Below are positions 28,097 through 41,300 of a stretch of DNA of 64,000 bases, one piece after another. The stretch spans positions 9,006,265 to 9,070,264 of the forward strand of contig CM035350.1 in assembly GCA_020137815.1 (NCBI GenBank), written 5' to 3'. The notes below the pieces were generated by a model. It was not told the DNA's origin. It saw only the letters and a program-made list of their open reading frames with translations, and did no database searches. Each line of letters starts with the position of its first letter. Positions within the stretch are counted from its first letter, which is position 1. Both the position numbers and the translations under genes were made by a program. The DNA is from Hormiphora californensis. Its lineage: Eukaryota; Ctenophora; Tentaculata; Cydippida; Pleurobrachiidae.

Positions 28097-28892
28097 CTAC
28101 CAAGTCTCTATCTTCCCCAGTGCCACCCGTCTCTTTGTAACAGGGGTGGTATACTGATGGATTATAAAGCTCATCCCGCCCTCCTTCTCCCTCCACTGTT
28201 GAACAAGGAGGGTCTTACCCTCCACCGCCCCCTCTTTATACTCAATATCCACCCTCTTTATCCTCTCTCCGGTCACCAGATCCATGCCACACGAGGCGGC
28301 TGAGTCTAGCATATAGTCCATGTAAACAGGGTGCCCGACATGGTTATTGAAATCTATATCGGATGCCCGAACTGTCAGGTAGCTCCAGGATACCCCAGTC
28401 CAGGGGACCCTAGTGGATAGGGAGAAGCGGATAGGGGTTGGAACAAGAGCCGTGTTTCTCCACAAACACAGGTGGCAGGGAGGTTGGTTTGCCCGTCTCC
28501 AGAGAGATATAAACCATCTTTCGGACTAGAGTGGCAACCAAAACACCGTTAACCCTCCACCTGATGGACAGATCGAAGGAGGTCCGGCCGGTGTGAGAGT
28601 TGAATGCCTCCGCCTCCAGTTTATACAACTCCGTAGTCCAAGGGGCGGTATACAGAGCCTCCTCCAGTTCTAACCTGATGTTTCGCATGAAAATAGTCCG
28701 CCGTTTACTGATCTCAAACTCTCCGTAGTCGCTGAAATTGCTAAGCCGGATAATCTCGGCTAGCTCCTGACCCCACTGGAGAAATACCCGGGGGTTGACA
28801 TACCCCGATCTACCCAGGTACATCCCGCAGGGCAGCTCACACTTATACATAGACCCATCCTCAGACACATTGGCTGGAGCCGTGGAGGACAT
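28097..28892 (-). CDS. Double-hotdog thioesterase-like protein (acyl-ACP thioesterase type), one frameshift
   Basis: Predicted to hydrolyse acyl thioesters. Two frames overlap at 28410-28465. The upstream frame (from 28892) has YVNPRVFLQWGQELAEI and HTGRTSFDLSIRW. The downstream frame has RASDIDFNNHVGHPVYMDYM, the D-x-D-x-N-x-H-V phrase of hotdog thioesterases, and ends at 28097. Together they give about 265 residues, the size of a double-hotdog enzyme of the FatA/BFIT group. No intron fits the junction, so a one-base indel near 28445 is the simplest reading (error, allele or pseudogene). It is intronless, unlike its neighbours. Bacterial or algal ancestry is possible but untested. Confidence 0.65.
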
Positions 28893-29854
28893 CTCAAGAT
28901 GGGAGCCGGGAGGAGGTAACTTGCGGGATCGGATCAGTCACACAATTGAGATAGAGAGAGAGAGCAGTGCAGAACGAGAAAGGCTGCAAGAATGTGTGTA
29001 CTGGTAGTGTATAACATTGCAGGTGGGCAATATGAATGTGCGTGGGCAGTGTGATATTCTCTATCCCTGGCTTACTGCTAACCTGTCGAGTGTCTTCTTT
29101 CTCTTTCTCCCTCCCTCTCTGTCTCCATCCCTATCTCTTTCTCTGTCTATCTCTCTCTCTCTCTCTCTCTCTGTCTGACATTTTCCATCTCATTCTTTCC
29201 CTTCAAGATTGTGTCTAGTGAACTGCACTCACCTTATATATATAATTCTGGTATCTCATCAGCTCGCTGTGACACCTCATTTGTTCTCTCTCCTCCTCCT
29301 CATGAATAGTCACACCATATGCAGGGGGGGGGGGTCCTGCATGGCCTAGGTGTATTTCATCATCCACTCAGGTTAAATTTGGCATAAAATACACCCCGCC
29401 AATCCTTGTTGAGTAACATTCCTGCCATTCCTGCTAAACGGGAGATTGGATATTGGAGAGAGAGATTTTACAGAGAGATTGGAGCCTCCAATGAGGGAAT
29501 CCGTGACAAGGTGTCAATGTGGGTGGCAAATTGATTTAATTGCTCAACCCCTACTCAAAGATAGCGGGACAGAGAGGGGTTAACTGTTAAAGAGAGCGAA
29601 TAACAGTTTTTTAATAATTTTTTAACTGTTTGATAAACGAAATAAGTATTTACATTTCACAACAGGTTACACACATGCACGCATTAGTCATGCTAAAGTC
29701 TAAACAAAATATATAAACTCTCACTGTAACTGGTAACACAAGCATAAACATGATATAATACAAAACCCTCTACACGAAAAATACATCACAAATAGGTTAT
29801 CCCATTTAGTTAGCAGGTTAGGTCCCAGAAGCTCAGGCAGTCATAAATTAATTA
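28893..29854. other. Spacer between thioesterase and GORAB
   Basis: Contains a short (CT)n run at about 29148-29173, a G9 run near 29327, and AT-rich sequence that probably includes the GORAB 3' UTR. No gene seen. Confidence 0.55.
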
Positions 29855-32800
29855 CTACTGTTCCAGTCCCTCCAAGTCGAGCTGTTGCATTTTATTATGC
29901 AACTGTTCCAGTTTCTCACTCTTCCTCTGCTCGTTCATGGTGATGATGGTATACAGGTGTTCCTCTAACGCCTCCTTTTGTTCAACGCAATGGTGAAGCT
30001 CCAGTTTAGATGCAACATACTCCCGTTCCGCTTCTTCGTGGCGCCTTCTATATCAGAGAAGGGGAGGGTTAGAGTTGGTATAGTTGCTCGGGAAGGGGAA
30101 GTTCTTGAGAAGATTGATTACGAGCTACAAAGTATGTAGTAAATATTATAGAAATTCAACGGTTGTCAGTTTAGCACAACTTCACGTGTCGAATCATTTA
30201 TAGTGTCTGAAATGACTGATAACAGACAAATTAATCAAATATCTCTACTAAACTAATAGAGAGGGAAATTGCGAGATACAGAGATAAATATTTAAACTAA
30301 CCTGGCTTCGCTGTACCGCATATTACACCTATCAATCCTATCTCGTAACAGTGATATGTCACATGACAGCTCCCTCTCAATCGATGTCACCTCAGTCTGC
30401 ATCGTTTGTAACAACTTGGCCTGTTCAGCGGTCCTGTTAAACCGCTCCGAGAGAGTGGCCTTCAGTGCCTTCTGTCTCTCCCTGTTCTGTCTCTCAAGCG
30501 TGATCTGCTTCTGCTGTAGGGTTTCAATCTTCGTCCTGCGTGGGAGAGAGAGGGATATATCATGGGGTCGGATAATTAATCAAAAGAGAGCTTTTGCTCC
30601 TTCGCTGCATGAAAAAGTGCAATTACTCATCAATCCAATTCATCTGAACCATATATCTAAATACAGGGAGGGGGGGGGGGGGTAGTCCGGGGAGGTAAGA
30701 CATACTTTGGTGGCTCAGGCTGAAGATCCCCCTCATGATCGTCGCTTGCAAAGGGGTTCACATCATCATCATGAATATTTTCAGTTGAATCTTGCCCGGC
30801 AGGAGTTTCTGGAGGGAGAGGAAGCTGTCATAGGGGGATTGGGAGAGAGAAAGAGGGATTGGGGGATAGAAAGAGGGATTGGGAGATAGAAAGGGGGATT
30901 GGGAGAGAGAAAGAGGGATTGGGTGAGATAGAAGAGGGATTGGGAGAGAGAAAGAGGGATTGGGAGAGAGAAAGAGGGATTGGGAGAGAGGAAGAGGGAT
31001 TGGGAGAGAGGAAGAGGGATTGAGAGAGAGAAAGAGGGATTGAGAGAGAGGAAGAGGGATTGGGAGGTAGAAAGAGGGATTGGGAGAGAGAAAGAGGGAT
31101 TGGGAGAGAGAAAGAGGGATTGGGAGATAGAAAGAGGGATTGGGAGAGAGGAAGATACCACATGCCTGGTTATGAGGCTATGACATACAGGGTGTTCATT
31201 TTGGATCTTTACAAGCGTTGGGCTTCACCCAGAAAAAAGTTGACAAGATTAGGTCATGAAACTTCATACTTGGACTATTCTATACCCTCATTCAAGGTTC
31301 CTGGGGGTTTTGGAGCTTTAGGACCCCGGGAAGTGTGTTTTTGGCATCAAAACTACCAGAAGGAATTTTTTGCTGGTGCTGAGACTTTGCTAAAATGTTT
31401 TTTGGGTAGTTTCTATGTCAATCCTAAAGTTTCATAGAGATTGGATATGTTTTTCAGACTCAAAATTTGGTAAAAAGTGGCTGGAAAGACTCAATTTTAG
31501 CCGTTTTCGAGCCTTTCCAGCCACTTTTATTGAAATTTTGAGTCTGAAAACACGTCCAATCTCTCTATAAAACTTTAGGATTGACATAGAAACTACCCAA
31601 AAAACATTTGGGGGGGGGGGGACATGTTAATTATGTTAACTTTGTTAATATTAACATCGAGAAAACAAGTGATTTATTAACAAATTAACAAAAAGTTAAC
31701 AAACGTTAAAAAATGCCATTTATGTCATCTAAATCCCCTTTAGCACGTATTTTTAGTATTTAACACTTGTTCTGCGAGCAAAGTTGTTCATTCTGTACGA
31801 TTTACATACCCCTACTACCTCTATTACAGCTTTTCTACAGCGATTTATTCCATTTTGTAAATGTTAATAAATACTAGCCAAACTAAACCGCAATTGAAGT
31901 CAAATGACACTAATCCACATTTTCGCATCCTAAAAACTAAATAAGACTCATGAATTTACCTTAAAACGAAAAATATCCCAAAAATCAATTTTTCTAAAAA
32001 AAACACAAGGATTTGTAGCGAAGCAAATTTTCAATCCTTGACCAAAAAATTGATTTTGGGAAAATTTTATTTCTTTTTTCAACAGAAACGTTGTACATCA
32101 TCTTATTACGTCCAAAGAATCGATTACCAATTTAAAAATTACGTTAGAGTGAGATTTTATACGCTAAATTGAAATATTTGTAACTTTTGGAATTTTTTCG
32201 ATTTTGAGCCAAAAAACCTGTATGTCGGACTTTGGTTATCGGAAAAGGCCTTGTTTGGGTATATATGTGTTAGATATTCATTAAACTATAAAATTAAACC
32301 AGTTAAAGTCGTATTATTAACCAATAAGAACAGTCTTTTAGCATTTGTTAATTTTGTTAATTTTGTTAATTAACGTTAATTAACAAAATCGAAAAAAGAG
32401 GTGATTTATTAACAATTAAAATGTCCCCCCCCCAAACATTTTAGCAAAGTCTCAGCACCAGCAAAAAATTCCTTCTGGTAGTTTTGATACCAAAAACACA
32501 CTTCCCGGGGTGCTAGAGCTCCAAAACCCCAGGAACCTTGAATGAGGGTATAGAATAGTCCAAGTATGAAGTTTCATAACCTGATCTTGTCAACTTTTTT
32601 CTGGGTGAAGGCCAAGACCTGTAAAGATCCAAAATGAACACCCAGTATGAGAATATATTCTCAAAAGTCAAATCTCAACTATTATAGGATAACTCTTTGC
32701 GGGCGGTCGACGTCACGAGGTCTAAAAATACTGGAAAAAAATACGTACCAGTTTTTGCTTTTGATTCAACATCAGACCGAATCATCACAGGTTTTTCCAC

Positions 32801-33151
32801 CGGTACTGTCTTCTCTTCTCCTTCCTGGAGTTCTACAGTACCCTCCCCATTACCCCCATCCTTCCCAGCCCCTGCTACAGAAGTCCCTATAACTGTAGGG
32901 GTTTCTGACCCCATAACGGCACCAGCTGCTGCAGCAGAAGTGGGTTGTTTCTGGACAACTACAAGTTTGCTCCTAACGGTACCTTGCCCCTGGTTCGTTT
33001 TTCTCTTCTGCTCCCCGATCTGACCCCGTATCTGGCCATGAGACGATGTGGGTTTGGGGGAGGGGTGGCCATGAGACGATGTGGGTTTGGGGGAGGGTTT
33101 CGTGGTTTTCAGGCGGCCTAGTTCCTCATCAGTAAACCCAATACCATCCAT
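29855..33151 (-). CDS. GORAB: RAB6-interacting golgin (GORAB/SCYL1BP1)
   Basis: Golgi coiled-coil protein that binds RAB6 and SCYL1 and acts in COPI trafficking (family knowledge). Five-prime to three-prime exons: 33151-32749, 30808-30706, 30535-30302, 30047-29855, with matching phases. The N-terminus GFTDEELGRLKTTK matches the vertebrate GFSEEELRRLKQTK start. The conserved core reads ALKATLSERFNRTAEQAKLL, then SCDISLLRDRID, then AEREYVASKLEL. The end is LEEHLYTIITMNEQRKSEKL then LHNKMQQLDLE. Residues 15-35 carry a duplicated SPKPTSSHG unit. The first intron (1.9 kb) is swollen by a 20-bp minisatellite and a nested pair of inverted-repeat elements. The start lies 319 bases from the KAT8 stop on the same strand. 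Confidence 0.92.
30830..31155. repeat. Minisatellite, GGATTGGGAGAGAGAAAGAG units
   Basis: About 16 copies of a 20-bp unit with small variants (AGATAG, GGTAGA, GAAGAG). It lies at the 5' side of the GORAB second exon in the minus orientation, starting about 20 bases from the acceptor. Confidence 0.95.
31188..32645. mobile_element. Inverted-repeat element (TA-flanked) interrupted by another element
   Basis: Left end CAGGGTGTTCATTTTGGATC, right end its near complement, flanked by TA. The arms continue about 400 and 210 bp. A related, uninterrupted copy lies at 40395-40920. Translations such as LYKRWASPRKKL are the reading of the arm and not a gene. Removing the nested insert and its duplication leaves about 626 bp. 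Confidence 0.85.
31610..32433. mobile_element. Nested element with G/C-run ends and 8-bp target duplication
   Basis: Begins with a run of G then GACATGTTAATTATG and ends with the inverted equivalent and a run of C. Flanks are AAACATTT on both sides (31602-31609, 32434-32441). The copy at 40395 has a single AAACATTT at this place, an empty-site comparison. The 8-bp duplication suggests hAT or P-like, but the superfamily is not certain. The interior is AT-rich and non-coding. Confidence 0.78.
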
Positions 33152-33470
33152 CCCCAGCAGTTACAATTGAGGGCATTGTGACGTCATAGTTTGAGCTATA
33201 AATAGGATTGGAATGTTAGTAAAGCAGTGTGTTGGATCGATGAAAAGTCTGAACTGTTTATACTCTGTTGTAACAGCAGAGTTAATGGGGGGTAATCTGG
33301 GTATAAGAATTATTGGATATCTCTCTTATTACAATGTAACGCAATTAATAAAATACGGACAAACATGGCCCTGTGCAGTGGTAACCATGGTAACCATTTC
33401 AGTAACCTTGGTAACCAACAGCCTCCCGTAGTAATAACAACAAAACACAACATGTGCTCCCAAATAACTT

Positions 33471-36184
<2,714 letters not shown>

Positions 36185-36634
36185 GCCGCTACTAGATGAG
36201 AGAGAGAGGGTGAGGTAATCAGATTCTAGAACGGGAAGAACTAGATTTGGTAGGTCAATGAACACCCAAAATCATGCATGATAGATAGAGGGAGGTAATA
36301 AGATTCTAGAACGGGAAGATGTCAGAGTGCAAGGGGGGAGAGGTAATCAGAGTTTTTTATAAGAGGAGGTAACGGGAGTGAAGAAGGAGACTGTACTTCA
36401 GGTGGCGGGGGGTAGGGGGTTTAGAAAAATAGGGGGATATATATGATATAGATCAACTCGTGAACAATAAAAGAACTAATATTCACAAAACATACGCAAT
36501 ACAAAACAACAATACTCCCTCCCAGCAGTTTATTTAAGCCCGTTTTTGCAGAGTCCCCCATTTACTCTCATCGTTCAAAACAATGTCTCACAGATCTGCT
36601 TCCTTCAAAACAATGTCGCCCATGTCTGCTTCCT
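36185..36634. other. Spacer between TM2D2 and KAT8
   Basis: About 450 bases, with a thrice-repeated TTCAAAACAATGTC phrase near 36574-36650 that overlaps the TM2D2 stop codon. A GAGGTAATCAGATTCTAGAACGGGAAGA-type phrase also occurs twice (about 36214 and 36293). No gene seen. Confidence 0.5.
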
Positions 36635-37924
36635 TCAAAACAATGTCTCCCAATTACTCTTATCATTAGGTACTAGGTTGCCCGTTATCAGTAGAATTAT
36701 ATCAATTATCCACCAGATGCCCAACCCGCCGATTGTCAGCATTTTACCTACCCCAATACCCGTCCAGCCGAGACAAAACCTGTCCACGCCTAGAATACCA
36801 ACTGATGGGAGACATATGAAGTGTTACCATGGTTACTGTTTGGGTAACAATGACAACTGTTAGTGTAGCTAAGGTAACTGTTTGGGTAACAATGACAACT
36901 GTTAGGACGGTTGCTATGGTAACACTGTTAACACTTACGGAGAAGTGAGAAGATGAGGGTAGTTTGGAAATAGTGACCGGTATACTTGACACACGGTTTG
37001 GTGAAGGATGATAGGAAGACTTTCTCACTCGCTCTATCCTCTATCCTTCTATCTTTCACTGGGTTCATATCTGAAAAACAGAGTACATAGATTATGTCAC
37101 TCCTCTCTGAAAGCTGGAAAGAAGTAGCCCACACTGCATTATGTGAGGGTTCGGTAGATCAAGGTGTGCTCCCCTATAATAATGAGGAGGATCGCAAGGT
37201 GTTCCCATTCGTTGTAAGTTCTAAAACGTATTCTAAAGAACTTCGAGATTTTCGAGGGTAAAAACATCATATATAGATATTACATAATGCATAAATATAT
37301 GACTACATGGCTAAGTAACCACATTACTCACATATCTAGCTATTTCAAAATATGACATACCTAAAGGGTCGTAGTAGCAAGAGTAATCCTCCAGTGCAGC
37401 GCACACTACACGGGTCTGTTTCACATCATCGTATGATTCTCCACCCATTTCTAGGCACCCGTAACCTAATGAGAGAGTCGTTATATTAGCAACATATCAG
37501 CAAAATGATATCTTCATGACATGTTTACACTTTTACCTTTCTGATTTCAGAAGTTGTTCTTATCCACCGCCATATAAAACTGACCCCCATCCCCCACTTT
37601 ATACTGACCCCATATGATCTCCAAAATGGGGTTCTCTCTCCCCCCCCCCCCCCGTGGTAGTTGGGTGGTACCCTTCGTGGGGTGACTCTGCTTCCAAGCT
37701 GCGCCCCCCTCCAACTATTTACCGTATTTCTCCTTGAACTCAATGGCAGCAGTATCATTGTACAGACTCGCCAGATCCAGGACATCCTCACATTTCAACA
37801 AGTACTCGGGTAGCTCGGAACAGTTCTTACAGATGCTCCACACGGTGGCGGGTGGGGCTCCACTGCAATCAGCGAGGATCAATCCAGGCAGCAGGAGTGA
37901 GAGGAGGAGGAGTAAGGGGGTCAT
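36635..37924 (-). CDS. TM2D2: TM2 domain-containing protein 2
   Basis: Two-helix membrane protein of the TM2D family, linked in flies to Notch signalling and phagolysosome function (family knowledge). Exons 37924-37723, 37465-37372, 37070-36939, 36801-36635 join in phase. The signal peptide is [21 protein letters not shown] cysteine-rich part follows ([15 protein letters not shown]), then [15 protein letters not shown] and [20 protein letters not shown]. The TM2 domain shows [20 protein letters not shown], then [20 protein letters not shown], and ends LVPNDKSNW. The YGC...KPCxKYTGHYF block is typical of TM2D2 rather than TM2D1 or TM2D3. The last codons lie in a small local repeat. Same strand and close to KAT8 (450 bases). 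Confidence 0.95.
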
Positions 37925-38311
37925 CTAGTCATAGTTCGCTACAGGAAATAGCGTGGTTAAAAGGTTTAGGAGAGGATAATGGTTATAAGGTTTAGGTACG
38001 GCATTTTTGGTAGGTTACATTTAGGCGTTTATAGGGTTTAGGTACAGCAGGAAGTAGCTAGTAGGTTATATTTAGGGGCTTGTAGGGTGTAGTATTTAGG
38101 GGCTTATAGGGTGTAGGGGGGCCGGGGAGGGGGGGTGTTAGTAACGACAACTAAGGCTGGTTAGTAGAATTTAACTGAAATAAATAAACTTAAAAGAAAA
38201 TGTACACGGATAAAGTAGAGTTTTTAAATTAAAATAAATCTCTGAACAAGTACACATGTATTCGTGTCCAGAGAAAACAAAACGGATAAGAACTGTTACT
38301 CGGAGAGATTG
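37925..38311. other. Spacer between MSL1-like and TM2D2
   Basis: About 390 bases, with repeated TTATAGGGTTTAGG/GGGCTTATAGGGTGTAG phrases near 37975-38115 and a G-rich run. Presumably the MSL1-like 3' UTR and the TM2D2 promoter. A CTATTTCCTGTAG acceptor-like sequence precedes the TM2D2 ATG by about 16 bases on the minus strand. Confidence 0.5.
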
Positions 38312-41300
38312 TTACTGGGGGTTTGTACCTTGATCAGGTCTCTCTGGACTGTCTTGTAACTCTGGGGAAGTGATCCGGGCTTTATCGCACAGATCCGACC
38401 ACACATTTCGATGTTTGGCGATTGGTGGGGGATCAAGAGATGGGTCCTCTGGAATGGATCGTTTTACTCCAACTACCGCTGCAGAGGGGCTCGTTGTCTT
38501 TGGACTGGACTGTCGTGTTAGTATTGGGCTCGAAGACTTTGGACTGGACTGTCGAGTTAGAATTGGGCTTGATGATTTTGGACTGGACTGTCGTGTTAGT
38601 ATTGGGCTCGAAGACTTTGGACTGGACTGTCGTGTTAGAATTGGGCTCTCACGGCTGGGACTGATCGGTTTCGGTGGAGGGGTTGATCTTTTTGGGGGTG
38701 TCGATGACGGTTCCTCACTTTCAGGTTTCGTGTTTGTCTGTAAAGGAGATTCAGGAGGTAATATTGGCTCTTGTTCAGCGTGTTCCGGGTATTCGGGGGT
38801 GTCCTGGTCTAGTGTTTCAGGTGCTGCTACTGAAGGTCCTTCTGTTGCAGGCTGATCTATCGGTTCTTCAAGTTTCGGTTCTTCAGGTTTCAGAGTAAAA
38901 CTGATTTCACTTCCACTTGCCTCACCCGATCCTGACCGATTCCTCTCCAACAATTCAAACAAATTCCTAGTCTCCTCCTTCGTCTCCTCCTCATCCTCCT
39001 TCTCGAGAGAGGGTGTTATGTCAGGCGGAGGAGGGGTCGAGGAAGGGGTACTACCCGTGCTGCGTTCCCTGTTACGACGTTTCACGTAGTAGGCAAAGGA
39101 TTTGATATCATTTGACCAGGGGAGGGTGAAATCTCTGGGAATAGAGAGAGTGTTATGTGTCATGGTTATGTGTCATCTATAATACCTATGAAAGCAGCAC
39201 TTTCAAAATGTACACAAAATAAACAAAACACTAAAACAGGGGGTTGAATCCCCTAGACCTACGTTTGTTTTAGCATCGGTAGAGGACATCTGAAGGCGGA
39301 AATAACTTGCTGTTCACATTTCTCTAGTGCTAACGGGTGTGCTGAAACAGAGGGGTAATGTCAGCCGGCATCATTCCAAATAACACAATGACAGTCTCAT
39401 ATCTTACATGGTTCAGTACAGAAGAGAGGTTTGGATTTGGGACTCTTCCTCCCCTGTTTCTTTCTCTTCTTCTGCGTGTTCCGTTGCTCCAGTCTGGCCC
39501 TCATCTTATCACACCGCCTGAGAGTGAAAAGGGCGGGTGTTGATAAAAAATGTCCAATGGTCCATGCGGGGTCGTGCCGCGCGCAAGCCCCAATCCAGGG
39601 CTCGCACGGTCGCGTTTCATAGTAAGGAGGTCGCGGCGCGCTCCGTACATGACACCTCTATTGTTGTGCCCGGAGTCTGTGCCACACTTGTACACACACA
39701 CACACTTGTAGAATTCTACTCACTTCATCATTCGTATCTCGGCTGCCTCCGCTTTCCTGTGTCTCTTCAGGTACTGCTGGTCGTCTGCATTCTAGGTTTT
39801 AGGAGGAGAAAGTTAGTGTGCATATTGGGATGTAATTGAAATGTAAAAGAAAGTTGAAACTGTATCAGGTGTATAATTGAAGGTAAATGTGATATATGAT
39901 ATCAGTTTACCGCCCCCATTTACCTCTTCACATTTTCCCTGTGCTGCCTGCTCTTGTTCCTCGGCACGCAGGGCTTCAATCGTTATCTCTCGGAAGGTAG
40001 GCACTGGAAGAGAGAGGGGGGTTGTCATGACTGTAATGTCGTTCATGCTGCGGTTCAGAGAGGGTAGTCTTTTGTGGAAAAAATAGTCAAAAGAGGGGGT
40101 AATTACAGGGAACAATAACCAATATCACTGTACTGGCTAGCGCCATAACAACACTGAAAGTTACTGTTTCTCACCTTCAATAGAACAGCTATAATCCCTC
40201 TTGTCCTGCTGCAGTGTAGGTAGTGGGTCAGTTATTGCGGTGACCATCCACTCTAGGACATCCTTGTGCACTGTGGGTGGGGGTGGTGGGGATCTGGGAG
40301 TGGCATCGGATAGTTCACTACACTTCCTGTACCGGCCACCCAGACACAAATTGATTGGAACTGCAGGGGAGTAGGAGAGATTTAGAGAGCTATACAGGGT
40401 GTTCATATGGGATCTTTACAAGCGTTGGGCTTCACCCAGAAAAAAGTTGATAAAATTAACTTATGAAACTTCATACTTGGACTATTCTATACCCTCATTC
40501 AAGGTTCCTGGGGGTTTTGGAGCTCTAGCAGCCCCGGAAGTGTGTTTTTGGCATCAAAACTACCAGAAGGAATTTTCTGCTGGTGCTGAGACTTTGCTAA
40601 AATGTTTTTTGGGTATTTTCTATGTCAATCCCAAATTTTCATGGAGATTGGATGTGTTTTTCGGACTCAAAATTTCGTAAAAAGTTGCTGGAAAGACTCA
40701 ATTTTTGCCGTTTTTGAGCCGTTTTCGAGCCTTTCCAGCCACTTTTATCGAAATTTTGAGTCCGAAAAACACATCCAATCTCCATGAAAATTTGGGATTG
40801 ACATAGAAAATACCCAAAAAACATTTTAGCAAAGTCTCAGCACCAGCAGAAAATTCCTTCTGGTAGTTTTGATGCCAAAAACACACTTCCGGGGCTGCTA
40901 GAGCTCCAAAACCCCCAGGATGTATGGGGATGAGGATTAAGAAAGTTAGAAATTATGGTGGGGCAGGTTTTAACATGTTTCAATAGATTAGCAATTATGT
41001 AATTAATAGATCAGATCAACTTACCTTGTCTGCACTGAGTTGGGGAGTATCTTGAGGCAGGTTTCCGTTTTCTCTTCCCCAGCACCTCTTCAGACACAGA
41101 GGTATCAGCAGGTGTAGTAGCGGGTGTCACGGAGGTGATATCATCACCACCAGCTGGTGTGGTGACAACAGGTGTTCCATCAGGTGTTAGTGTAGTACCT
41201 GGTTCTAGTGGAGCAGCAGCAGTAACAGTAGCGTCCTCAAGGGGGTCTGGTTGGAGTGTAGTAGAAGCAGATCTGCGTGTCAGGGGTCGCTTTGCCGTAT

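Noticed and set aside
38370-38855. 161-residue plus-strand ORF (GLDCRVSIGLEDF repeats)
   Set aside because: Antisense shadow of the MSL1-like repeat exon.
40399-40886. ORFs reading LYKRWASPRKKL and similar in several copies
   Set aside because: They are readings of the arms of a palindromic element, appear on both strands, and have copies at 31188, so they are not protein genes.
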